Origin: an uncultured Armatimonadota bacterium
GTDB taxonomy: Bacteria > Armatimonadota > Fimbriimonadia > Fimbriimonadales > Fimbriimonadaceae
NCBI GenBank assembly: GCA_903833215.1
Contig: CAILEM010000080.1
Location: forward strand, 1 to 64,000
Reading direction: 5' to 3'
Length of the DNA stretch: 64,000 bases
Positions 29,029-36,658 of the stretch are shown here, in pieces (position 1 is the first letter of the stretch; every line of letters begins with the position of its first letter). The position numbers and the translations under genes are program-made. The notes under the pieces were generated by a model. That model saw nothing but the letters and a program-made list of their open reading frames with translations, was not told the DNA's origin and searched no databases.

Positions 29029-29324
29029 TTAGGGGCAGCATCTTCCGGCGATGTACTGAGGTCCAGTGACAGTGCCGTCGCATGTCTGGGCATGCCCGCT
29101 CGCGTCGATGTAGCTGTATTCGGGCGCAAAGTAGTAAGCAATTTTTGGTTTACCGCTATTACATAGATTAACCATGTCACAGCAGTTACAGTAATCATTC
29201 ACCAACAAAGGATCCTTGTTTTGACTACCGCATGTGGGAAGTTTGGCGAAGGGCATGCTGCTAGAGCAAGTGCGATTGGTAGGATGCCACAAATGGCGCA
29301 GAACAAGAGACGAGTTTTCATCAT
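29029..29324 (-). CDS. Small exported Cys-rich protein, apparently frameshifted
   Basis: An ATG-ATG pair at 29324 follows a good ribosome-binding site (GGAG six bases upstream) and opens a clear signal peptide, MMKTRLLFCAIC ... PIALALA. That frame stops after about 41 codons. The +2 frame, open from at least 29292 to 29029, carries the Cys-rich body NDYCNCCDMVNLCNSG, a Tyr-rich middle and AGRCCP at the end. Joining the two frames with a single-base shift near 29240-29260 gives a coherent secreted protein of about 98 residues. It could be a broken gene, a programmed frameshift or a sequence error. It is the last gene of the operon, 32 bases after the pseudopilin. I do not recognise the family. 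Confidence 0.5.
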
Positions 29325-29356
29325 AAGTATCTCCGGCTTCCTTTTACGTGAAGCGA

Positions 29357-29923
29357 TTACAGGTTATCGAATCCGAGTTCAAGAGCACATATCGGCTTTG
29401 CCGTGAAAGTAAAGATCGGCACGTATGCGGATGACGGAACCTTTTGAATTTGCCCACCCTCGCGGGCAAACAAGTAAAAGCTCTCCTGTCCAGTTGCTGC
29501 CGATCGTTCCGAGGCGTGGTTAAGATCCCAGATAAGTGGGAAATCCGACTGCCGAGTCTCACGACATTGCTCGTATTCAGTCTTGAAACGCAAAGTTTTG
29601 GCCACATCACCAATCACGACGGGAGCAGATCCGTTGAGGGGATAGTCTGTTGAGACCTTGGATGATGTTTGGGCCGGGCATCGTAGGCGAGTGCCACCAA
29701 GGTAGGTGGAATTGAGAGCGTTTTGATTTTGCGCTGGTGGATAGGCCCCGTTATCGTCTCGGTACAGTTGCATAGCTACGTAAAGCTGATGTAGGTTCGA
29801 TACGCAAACGGTCTTATTTGCACCGCCCTTTGCAGACCCAAATACCGGGAACAAGAACGCAGCCAAAATACCGAGAATCACGATAACGACGAGAACCTCA
29901 GTTAGTGTGAAGCCCTTTCTCAA
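29357..29923 (-). CDS. Type IV pseudopilin (prepilin N-terminal methylation domain)
   Basis: 188 residues. I start at TTG 29923, six bases after a perfect GGAGG, giving MRKG/FTLTEVLVVIVILG: the prepilin peptidase site (G before FTLTE), the Glu5 and the hydrophobic helix are textbook. The rest (NLHQLYVAMQLYRDDNGAYPP) resembles the type II secretion G-like and DUF1559 pseudopilins common in Planctomycetes and Armatimonadota. The start overlaps the upstream membrane-protein gene by 26 bases. Five cysteines in the mature part (such as TVCVSN, LRCPAQ, YEQCRE) are notable beside a thioredoxin-like gene. Confidence 0.85.
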   Translation of the reverse strand: MRKGFTLTEVLVVIVILGILAAFLFPVFGSAKGGANKTVCVSNLHQLYVAMQLYRDDNGAYPPAQNQNALNSTYLGGTRLRCPAQTSSKVSTDYPLNGSAPVVIGDVAKTLRFKTEYEQCRETRQSDFPLIWDLNHASERSAATGQESFYLFAREGGQIQKVPSSAYVPIFTFTAKPICALELGFDNL

Positions 29924-30512
29924 TGAGCACCTCCGAGCGGACAAGCCAGAACCAAAAACCAGTAAGCAACAGCGTAACCGCACCAATCGCTAGGTGCAGT
30001 GTAGGAGCAAAAATCGAGTCAAACGGCCATAGCCACGAAGCCGCCATGTCTAGTAATCCGCATGTGCCTAGCGCGCCAAGAAAGCGAATGTCATCAGGAT
30101 ATGGCTTGCTCAGGAACGATTCCCGACGAGCCGTGCACCAAGTTATCCCGAGTACGACGCCGATACATGCAGGTAGCATCCATGGCTGTTGAGACATGTG
30201 CCAATAATCAAGCGTTCCTTGCCAGACCCATGGGCCGCGGAATCGAGTCATGATTAAGTAGCTAAGGACGAGTGATGAAAGTCCGATGACCCATGATCGC
30301 TTTCCTAATCTAGCCGCCACGGTTACAACCCAGAATGTCGCGGGAGCAAATAGGAAGTGGCCATACATCACTAACCATCGACTATCAGAACCCAAAACCC
30401 AACGCTGCAAGCCAAAAAGCAACATAAATATATCGAGCGCAGTCAGTGCAATGAAGGGTGCTGCCATAACAGCAATACTGCCTCTTGATTCAGTTTCGTG
30501 TTCTGCTCGCAT
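29898..30512 (-). CDS. Polytopic membrane protein of unknown family
   Basis: 204 residues with about six membrane helices, for example FIALTALDIFMLLFGL, GHFLFAPATFWVVTVAA, WVIGLSSLVLSYLIM, MLPACIGVVLGITWC and LHLAIGAVTLLLTGFWFWLV. The charged loop between helices 4 and 5 carries ARRESFLSKPYPDD. It has two cysteines near membrane edges but no CxxC, so it is not an obvious DsbD or VKOR. Its start lies inside the end of the thioredoxin-like gene (23-base overlap) and its end inside the pseudopilin gene, so all are co-transcribed. Confidence 0.7.
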   Translation of the reverse strand: MRAEHETESRGSIAVMAAPFIALTALDIFMLLFGLQRWVLGSDSRWLVMYGHFLFAPATFWVVTVAARLGKRSWVIGLSSLVLSYLIMTRFRGPWVWQGTLDYWHMSQQPWMLPACIGVVLGITWCTARRESFLSKPYPDDIRFLGALGTCGLLDMAASWLWPFDSIFAPTLHLAIGAVTLLLTGFWFWLVRSEVLIEKGLHTN

Positions 30513-31083
30513 AGAAATCGTTTAGAACCGCTGGCCATAAATCCAATTTCTGCTGCATGAAACAGAGCTTTCCGTATCGATCAAATACGTACAGCCTCGG
30601 TGCAAATGCAACGTGAAGAGATCTAGTAAGGCTGGGTGACAATGTCCTCACAGAAGCACCATACGAATGGGCAATTCGCTCCACAAGGGCGTCGCTCGGT
30701 TGAGGCGAAAGAAGGACAATATCATCAACTCCCCGTACAGTCTCGGATACCGTGGGAAAGTTATTCGTACATTCACCTCAGTCAGTTAGAATGATCAGGG
30801 CTGTACTTCGACCGTTGCGCACAAGGCCGACCGGCCCTTTTTGCCCAAGCTCGGGTTCAGATGTTCCTTCAAGTACATATGACCGTCGATGGTCAGGCTT
30901 TATGTATCCTGCTTGGATTTTGGAAACGATAGGGCCGAGCATTAGAGTGCTCAGTAGGCATGCCCCAAACATTATTAGGGCTGAAATTTCATATTTTAGG
31001 ACTCCCCCTCGTCCAAAGTTGGATACGGATGGAGGACAAGCATTGTTTACGAAGCAACGTTGATCCTGATGACGGTTAAACAC
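30490..31083 (-). CDS. Membrane-anchored thioredoxin-fold protein with in-frame TGA at the CxxC motif (candidate selenoprotein)
   Basis: One frame runs from GTG 31083 to 30490 (197 residues) with a single in-frame TGA at 30780-30778, codon 102. Before it: a membrane anchor (about 31-52) and GQKGPVGLVRNGRSTALIILTD, the first beta strands of a redoxin. After it: GECTNNFPTV, DDIVLLSP, SDALVERIAHSYG and FAPRLYVFDRYGKL with the cis-proline (about residue 162). The two halves together make one complete thioredoxin fold, and the TGA falls exactly on the first position of the CxxC, giving UxxC (Sec102-Gly-Glu-Cys105). A hairpin follows at SECIS-like distance. The alternative is a nonsense mutation. 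As the first gene of the operon it is served by a consensus promoter. Distant resemblance to MauD/TlpA-type redoxins is inference. Confidence 0.7.
30727..30762 (-). promoter_or_regulatory. SECIS-like stem-loop just after the TGA codon
   Basis: Counting bases after the TGA, 16-23 (AACUUUCC) pair with 44-51 (GGGGAGUU), eight pairs including two G-U. Above a small internal loop, 25-29 (ACGGU) pair with 37-41 (ACUGU), leaving a 7-nt apical loop AUCCGAG that begins 30 bases after the TGA. Distance and two-storey shape fit bacterial SECIS elements. The apical loop does not itself start with the favoured G/U; GGU lies in the top of the stem. Confidence 0.45.
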
Positions 31084-31091
31084 TTTAACGC

Positions 31092-31120
31092 ATTATATAC
31101 GGTGATTTGCGGAATGCCAA
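31092..31120 (-). promoter_or_regulatory. Consensus sigma-70-type promoter of the four-gene operon
   Basis: On the minus strand TTGGCA (31120-31115) and TATAAT (31097-31092) are separated by exactly 17 bases. The GTG start of the thioredoxin-like gene is eight bases after the -10 box, so the mRNA should be leaderless or nearly so. The surrounding 31084-31316 region is AT-rich and holds no convincing ORF. Confidence 0.75.
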
Positions 31121-31316
31121 AAAATTTCTATTTATTTTTAGAGGTGCTCGCTTTAAATTCATTCTTTCGATTATGCGGGTTCATCGTTGAATGTCCAGCG
31201 TCTGCAGCCGATGGCTTTGTCGGAGTCTATTGTTCGATACTTTTTCGCCGCTGGTGGCGCCGAATTGTTAATGAGTCGGAAGGCTTGCAAGCGGTATCCT
31301 AGTCTGAATCCAAGTA

Positions 31317-32630
31317 ATGCCTGTGGCCGACATCATCTATGCCTCCGCTGTCCAGGTGGGTGAAGCCATTCGGAAGAAGCAAGTTTCCTCGCTTGAGGTA
31401 ACAGAGGCCCATCTCGACCGCATTCGCGATGTCAATCCAAAGTTGAATGCCGTCTTCTATCTGGCCGAGGAAGCGGCACGCCAAGCGGCGCAAAAGGCGG
31501 ACGACGAATTGGCACGAGGAATCTGGCGCAGCCCGTTGCACGGGGTTCCTTTCACCGTGAAGGATTGGATTGAAGTTGCGGGAATGCCGTGCGTCGCGAA
31601 CGACGAGAAGTACCGAAACCACGTGCCCACCCAAGACGCGACGGCTGTCGCCCGAATGATCGAAGCTGGCTGCGTCCTCCTCGGCAAGACCAGCGTGATC
31701 GAGGATTCCAAAGTCTACGGTCCCACCCATAACCCGTACCGGTTGGACTACAGTCCGAGTGGAAGCAGCAGTGGCGAAGCTGCGATCATTGCTGCGGGTG
31801 GCTCCCCATTGGGTCTTGGTAGCGACTCCGGTGGCAGCATCCGAGATCCGGCTCACTGCTGTGGCATCGCCGGGCTGAGACCCACAACGGGACGAGTTCC
31901 AGTCACGGGCCACTTACCGCGGATCACCACGTTGGTTGATCCGCGCACCGTCATCGGACCAATGGCGCGATTCGTCGAAGACCTCGATGTTTGCCTCAGG
32001 ATCATTTCCGGTGTTGACTGGCGGGACGCCAGCGTTGTGCCGATGCCCATCGAGGATTGGAAGCAGGTGAACCCTCGCGAACTGCGAGGAGCCTTCTACT
32101 CGCACTACCCAGGCGCCGAACCTTCCCCTGATTGTGGTCGGGTCACCCGGTCCACCGCGCAGTTCCTCGTAGATTCAGGCATTGAGGTGACTGAGGCGAG
32201 CCCCAATCGCGTGGAGGAGTATTGGACCATTACCCAGGATTACTGGAGTCGAGCTGGATCTGAGGATCTCAGTGAAGAGTGGATGCCTTTGACGGACGGA
32301 AGAATGTCCGGCCTCGAGGTTGAACATCATCTTTTCCAGTGGGACCGATATCGTCGCTCGCTGATCAAGTTCATGGAGCAGTACGACTTCATCTTGACGC
32401 CGGTGGCTGAGTTTCCCGCGCGAAAACTCGGAAGCGACGGCTGTGTTTCGTTCTGTTTGCCATACAGCCTGGTCGGATACCCATGTGTTGTCGTCCGAGC
32501 GGGAAGTGCTGCTGACGGGATGCCGGTTGGTGTCCAGGTTGTGGCACGTCCTTGGCGAGAAGATGTAGCCCTGGCGGTAGCAAAGCTGATCGAATCCGGG
32601 TTAGGCGGCTGGCAAAAGCCACCCCTTTAG
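31317..32630 (+). CDS. Amidase-signature-family amidase
   Basis: A 437-residue hydrolase of the amidase signature family, cleaving C-N bonds through a Ser-cisSer-Lys triad. The lysine is in PFTVKDWIEVAG, the cis-serine in YSPSGSSSGEAAIIAAGGSP and the nucleophile in GSDSGGSIRDPAHCCGIAGLRP. A later GPMARFVEDLDVCL and the C-terminal PVGVQVVARPWRED are also family features. It is probably cytosolic. GatB and GatC genes are not adjacent, so it is unlikely to be the GatA transamidosome subunit. A decayed copy of its first codons lies 2.4 kb upstream. Confidence 0.9.
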   Translation: MPVADIIYASAVQVGEAIRKKQVSSLEVTEAHLDRIRDVNPKLNAVFYLAEEAARQAAQKADDELARGIWRSPLHGVPFTVKDWIEVAGMPCVANDEKYRNHVPTQDATAVARMIEAGCVLLGKTSVIEDSKVYGPTHNPYRLDYSPSGSSSGEAAIIAAGGSPLGLGSDSGGSIRDPAHCCGIAGLRPTTGRVPVTGHLPRITTLVDPRTVIGPMARFVEDLDVCLRIISGVDWRDASVVPMPIEDWKQVNPRELRGAFYSHYPGAEPSPDCGRVTRSTAQFLVDSGIEVTEASPNRVEEYWTITQDYWSRAGSEDLSEEWMPLTDGRMSGLEVEHHLFQWDRYRRSLIKFMEQYDFILTPVAEFPARKLGSDGCVSFCLPYSLVGYPCVVVRAGSAADGMPVGVQVVARPWREDVALAVAKLIESGLGGWQKPPL

Positions 32631-32645
32631 GCTAACTTACGATTC

Positions 32646-33167
32646 CTAATGGGCACGTTTCGCCAATTTTTGAATCTGAGGCAAAAGAACTTTGAGCAGG
32701 TTGCAGGTTTCAACGTCGGAACGCAAATCTGCCGAGATTTGTTTCTTAGTGTCTAAAACCGTCGTTTTGAGAGACTTTTCCCGTAATAGTCCGATTTGAA
32801 CCCATATTCTCCCACTCAGAACATCTGTCTCAAGGTATCTGGGTTGAGCCACGTAGTGAATTCTGAAACCCTTCCTTTCGAATTCAGGGAGCGAGATGGG
32901 AACTGCCGCTCCTTGCCGACCCCAGTCTCGATCGTGGACGACTTTGGAGAGGTCTGTTCCCCTTGGGAATGAAACGGCGTCGACAGTCAAACGGCGAATT
33001 CCATCTGAGTAGGATTTCCTCGCAAGAATCGTTCCCCCATGAGACGCAAGAGGAAATGTGCCGACTTCTTCCCTAAACCTCTTCAATGCGGGAAGCTTTC
33101 CAAGGTCATCAAACGGACCCGAAGTCAGTACTCCGAAGACCCCTAGAACGAGCAGAATAGCTGGCAT
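32646..33167 (-). CDS. Small exported protein of unknown function
   Basis: 173 residues from ATG 33167, preceded by GAGGT at good spacing. MPAILLVLGVFGVLTSG is a likely signal peptide. The mature part is basic with alternating strands (THGGT-like ASHGGTILARKSYSDGIRRL, FRIHYVAQPRYLETDVLSGRIW) and a final helical segment DVETCNLLKVLLPQIQKLAKR. I do not recognise a family. It is convergent with the amidase gene, 15 bases apart. Confidence 0.65.
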   Translation of the reverse strand: MPAILLVLGVFGVLTSGPFDDLGKLPALKRFREEVGTFPLASHGGTILARKSYSDGIRRLTVDAVSFPRGTDLSKVVHDRDWGRQGAAVPISLPEFERKGFRIHYVAQPRYLETDVLSGRIWVQIGLLREKSLKTTVLDTKKQISADLRSDVETCNLLKVLLPQIQKLAKRAH

Positions 33168-33231
33168 AAGTTCAACCTCAAATGCGGAAGATTGAAATTC
33201 AGGTTCAGGAGCCATGATTGAGTGGCAGTAA

Positions 33232-33417
33232 CCCAAGAATTCTCCCTGTCATCATTTTGACGGCTATGCATGCCGAGCATTTCGCTTGCCATCCTTGAAA
33301 AACGAACTCTTCAGTGAACGGAGAGATTTCAGAGACATCCTGCGGATCAAAACTCGGGCATCCTCAGAGTTTGTTGCATCGATCGAGCAACTTGCAGAGG
33401 TGGTCATTGCTTCATGA
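33232..33417 (+). pseudogene. Possible 3' remnant of a lost gene
   Basis: Within the 424-base gap before the second repeat gene, one plus-strand frame of 61 codons ends in a protein-like, amphipathic C-terminus: SERRDFRDILRIKTRASS, then EFVASIEQLAEVVIAS and TGA. No ATG or ribosome-binding site opens it, only a TTG at 33295, and a TAA precedes it. It looks like the tail of a gene whose 5' part was lost. The remainder of the gap (33418-33591) shows nothing I can assign. Confidence 0.3.
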
Positions 33418-33591
33418 GGCGCATTTTTGCAGAAGGTTCCATTGTGATAGCAAAATCTTTGCTGAATAAGCGCCTAAATGTATTGTCGGTCTCTTGCCAT
33501 GCAACAGACCGTATTTATCAGTGTTCCTCCGATGCTTGGAGAGGCCAAGGGGAATTGCCTGATGGATTTCGTTGCCGAATGAATCATAACC

Positions 33592-36078
33592 ATGAGCACT
33601 CTCCGTAAACCGTATTCCAATGTCGCGCGACGCAGATTGGCGTTCACGCTACTCTGGGTCCTTCTTAGCGGCATCCTTCCCGGGCTGATCTATGCGTACG
33701 GATTGCCACTCGACGGAACCAGCGGTACACAGTTCTGGTCTATGAACCGAGCCATCGTCAGAGGTTTTGGCGACTACGGAATTGAAAGTGACATTGGATC
33801 ACTAACAAGCGAACCTTTCGGCCTTTCGAGCTTGACCATAAGTCCAGACGTTGTTTATGGAGGGTACTCCTCGACGGGGACGGCGACCCTTTCTGCTCCA
33901 GCCCCGGCAGGTGGATCGGTCATTATGCTTTCGTCGACTACCTCGCTAGCCACCATTCCAGCGTCCGTTACAGTCCCCTCCGGTCAGTCTTCGATCTCTT
34001 TTTCAATAGTCACAAAAGCGGTGGCAAGCTCGACATCCGCTACGATAACGGCATCCCAAGGGCGATCCACATTCTCTGCCTCATTGTCCATTCAGCCGTT
34101 ACCGATAATATCGAGCGTGTCAACGTGGCCTACCACAGTCTTGGGTGCAAGTCCTTCCCTCGGAACAGTGTTGCTTTCGTCGGTAGCACCGCCTGGCGGT
34201 TCGGTTGTCTCGCTCGGTGCCACAGGTCCAGCGGGAGTTCCTCATTCAGTCTCTGTGAGCGCGGGGTCAACGACTGCGACCTTCCCAATAACGACACCCG
34301 CAGTTGGATCGAACGAGACCGCAACTATTTCAGCAACCTTAAGTGGCGTGACCAAAACTGCGGTGCTCACAGTCAATTTTGGCGGATTCAAATCATTGAC
34401 GTTGTCTGCCTCCACTGTGTTGGGTGGAACGTCCGTAACCGGAACCGTGACTCTCGGGAGCCCGGCTCCTGCGTCGGGCATAACAGTTAGGCTAGTGTCA
34501 TCTCACTACCAGCTTATCCTTCCGCCAAGTGTCACTGTAACGGCAAACAAAACATCTGCCACATTCACGGTCGTCACTAGGGCCGTAGATCAAGTGACCG
34601 AGGTGGATGTGAATGCCTCGCTCGGCGATGTTTGGAAGAATGCAGAACTCACGCTCAATCCAGCCATTCTAAGCGGCGTTTCGATATCTCCGTCAACCGT
34701 GTTTGGTGGTTCGCCATCCGGTGGCACGGTTAAGCTGAGAGATCCAGCCCCTCCTGGAGGCACATCGGTTCATGTTTCTTCGAACAATCCTGACGTCGTG
34801 CTTAACGAAAATGTACCGATTCTCGCTGGGGAGACGACGGGTGTTTTCGGATTCAGCACCTTGGCCGTAGCCAAGGTCGAATCCGTGACAGTTACGGCAC
34901 GGCTGGGCAACGTGACGAAGACGGCACAGGTAAGCCTGACACCTTTGGGCCTTAGTTCGATCTCAGTGGATCTCGGGAGCGTCGTCGGGGGCAGCTCTGC
35001 CACAGGGAGTCTGGTGCTGTTATCGGTCGCTGGCGAAGGAGGGTTTGTGGTTACCCTGTCGTCCGACAACGCTGCTGTCGTTTTGCCCAGCACTGTAACG
35101 ATTCCGTTTGCACGAGCAGGGACTTCATTTAGTTTCTCCACCAATCCCGTGTTGCACTCCACAAATGCAACGATCACCGCAACCCTCTTTGGTCTTTCCA
35201 AGACCACACGGCTAACCGTCAATCCCCCTGTTTTAGTGAGCCTGGCTCTGGCGCCAAGTGCCGTGTTCGGTGGCAGTTCATCTCAGGGCACCGTCACACT
35301 AAGCTCAAAGGCGCCATCGGGAGGCATGCCTGTTAATCTCTCATCGAGCGGCTCAGGTGCCCACGTGCCGGCAACCATTGTCGTACCCGCAGGTACAAAT
35401 TCGGCGACCTTTTATGTGACCACGTCAAATGTCACCTCTGTGACAACGCCAACGATATCCGCTACACAAGGTGGCATAACAGTTTCGCAGCCCTTGACAA
35501 TCGACCCTGCCTCGTCTTTTCGATTTACTGTCGCGCCGGCATCGGTCGTTGGTGGTGCAACATTGATCGGAAGCCTTACCCTGGGGAGCCCAGCGCCTGC
35601 CAGCGGAATGACGATCACCCTCGGGTCCAATAGGAACGATGTCAAGGTTCCTGGTTCAGTGACGTTCACGGCTGGGCAGACATCTGCCAACTTCACGGTT
35701 ACAACCTCTCTCGTAGGGTCATCCGAATCGGCGACGATTACCGCCACATCAGGAAATATTACGAGATCGGCATCAATCACCCTGAATCCTGCGATCCTCA
35801 GCGGTTTCTCTCTCTCCGCATCCAGTGTTGCGGGTGGCAACTCGGTTACCGGCAAGGTGACCCTTTCTGCCCCAGCTCCTGTCGGTGGTTCCACCGTCAA
35901 CCTGTCGATCTCTGATCCCGCGGGATCTGTGCCTGTGACCATCACCGTTCCCGCCGGTGCGACTTCTGCGACTTTTACCGTTTCTACCAGGGTGGTCACG
36001 GCGAACGTCTCTGCCACCATCACCGCGAACCAAGGGCACTCCACATTCACCGCTGGGTTGTTCATCCACAATCCATAG
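33592..36078 (+). CDS. Secreted protein of eight beta-sandwich repeats
   Basis: 828 residues. A signal anchor (LAFTLLWVLLSGILPGLIYA, about 16-35) and a short linker precede eight copies of the same roughly 93-residue unit seen in the giant gene at 20056. The core is SxVxGGxSxTGTVTLxxPAPxGG, then VPASVTVPSGQSSISF-type strands. Unlike its two paralogues in this window it has no propeller head, so it may be a truncated or minimal member. It ends after the last repeat. It is probably a surface or extracellular structural or adhesive protein. Confidence 0.82.
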   Translation: MSTLRKPYSNVARRRLAFTLLWVLLSGILPGLIYAYGLPLDGTSGTQFWSMNRAIVRGFGDYGIESDIGSLTSEPFGLSSLTISPDVVYGGYSSTGTATLSAPAPAGGSVIMLSSTTSLATIPASVTVPSGQSSISFSIVTKAVASSTSATITASQGRSTFSASLSIQPLPIISSVSTWPTTVLGASPSLGTVLLSSVAPPGGSVVSLGATGPAGVPHSVSVSAGSTTATFPITTPAVGSNETATISATLSGVTKTAVLTVNFGGFKSLTLSASTVLGGTSVTGTVTLGSPAPASGITVRLVSSHYQLILPPSVTVTANKTSATFTVVTRAVDQVTEVDVNASLGDVWKNAELTLNPAILSGVSISPSTVFGGSPSGGTVKLRDPAPPGGTSVHVSSNNPDVVLNENVPILAGETTGVFGFSTLAVAKVESVTVTARLGNVTKTAQVSLTPLGLSSISVDLGSVVGGSSATGSLVLLSVAGEGGFVVTLSSDNAAVVLPSTVTIPFARAGTSFSFSTNPVLHSTNATITATLFGLSKTTRLTVNPPVLVSLALAPSAVFGGSSSQGTVTLSSKAPSGGMPVNLSSSGSGAHVPATIVVPAGTNSATFYVTTSNVTSVTTPTISATQGGITVSQPLTIDPASSFRFTVAPASVVGGATLIGSLTLGSPAPASGMTITLGSNRNDVKVPGSVTFTAGQTSANFTVTTSLVGSSESATITATSGNITRSASITLNPAILSGFSLSASSVAGGNSVTGKVTLSAPAPVGGSTVNLSISDPAGSVPVTITVPAGATSATFTVSTRVVTANVSATITANQGHSTFTAGLFIHNP

Positions 36079-36111
36079 CGACTTCGTTGTATTTGATTCG
36101 CCCGAGTTTGC

Positions 36112-36558
36112 TCAAGCCTCGACGTACTTGCGAATGTTCTCCAGTTCCTCATCCCAACCTTCCGTGTTGAGACCGAGCGACTTGGCACGACGGTCTTCTG
36201 AGATGTTCTCGAAGCCGGTCTCAGTAAGGTGCAGTTCAGTTCCTTCGTCCATCTCAGTAAGTTTCATCGTAACCGTCGTGAGTTGCTCCTGCGGAAAGTC
36301 CGAGACCTTCGCATAGTCACCTGGGTGCCATTTGTAGGCAAACACTCTCGGTTCGTCGATGATGTGGAGAATGATGTCGTTGGCTTTGCCGCTGGGCCAA
36401 TACAAAACGACGGTTTCCCCCGCCATCCATTTGCCTTCAACCCTTGTCAAGAACCATCCTGCGAAACCCTCAGGCGTCGCAATGGCGTCCCAGACCCTCT
36501 GTAAAGGTGCCTTGAGCACCAACGTCCGTTCAATCGTGAGTTGTTGATTTGAATCCAT
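36112..36558 (-). CDS. SRPBCC/AHSA1-like START-fold protein
   Basis: 148 residues from ATG 36558, with AAGG upstream. IERTLVLKAPLQRVWDAIATPEGFAGWF is the classic start of activator-of-Hsp90-ATPase-1-like proteins, with VVLYWPSGKANDIIL and TTVTMKLTEMDEGTELHLTETGFE following. These helix-grip proteins bind small hydrophobic ligands. They are commonly encoded beside an ArsR-type repressor; none is adjacent here, though an operator of that type covers the promoter. Confidence 0.9.
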   Translation of the reverse strand: MDSNQQLTIERTLVLKAPLQRVWDAIATPEGFAGWFLTRVEGKWMAGETVVLYWPSGKANDIILHIIDEPRVFAYKWHPGDYAKVSDFPQEQLTTVTMKLTEMDEGTELHLTETGFENISEDRRAKSLGLNTEGWDEELENIRKYVEA

Positions 36559-36607
36559 AAGCAACCTTTCAGTTGCTTATTATAGCGGGCCACCGAACGA
36601 TGTGCAA
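36559..36607 (-). promoter_or_regulatory. Promoter with overlapping ArsR-like operator and RBS hairpin
   Basis: On the minus strand TTGCAC (36607-36602) and TATAAT (36584-36579) are 17 bases apart, a near-consensus promoter. The -10 is followed at once by a perfect 7-bp inverted repeat, AAGCAAC-N6-GTTGCTT (36559-36578), covering the transcription start and the Shine-Dalgarno. It could be a repressor operator of the ArsR/SRPBCC type, or an mRNA hairpin hiding the RBS. Confidence 0.6.
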
Positions 36608-36658
36608 CATCATATTTGCGTGAATGGTTTGAGGCTCTGCCTTTGGCAGCACGAGCAC

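Noticed and set aside
29016..29198. Second open frame after the TGA inside the Cys-rich gene, read as another selenocysteine codon
   Set aside because: The downstream frame has no protein-like pattern, whereas the overlapping frame is clearly Cys-rich and ends cleanly, so a frameshift is the better explanation.
31060..31302. 80-codon plus-strand frame before the amidase
   Set aside because: It runs across the consensus minus-strand promoter, lacks an RBS and has no recognisable domain.
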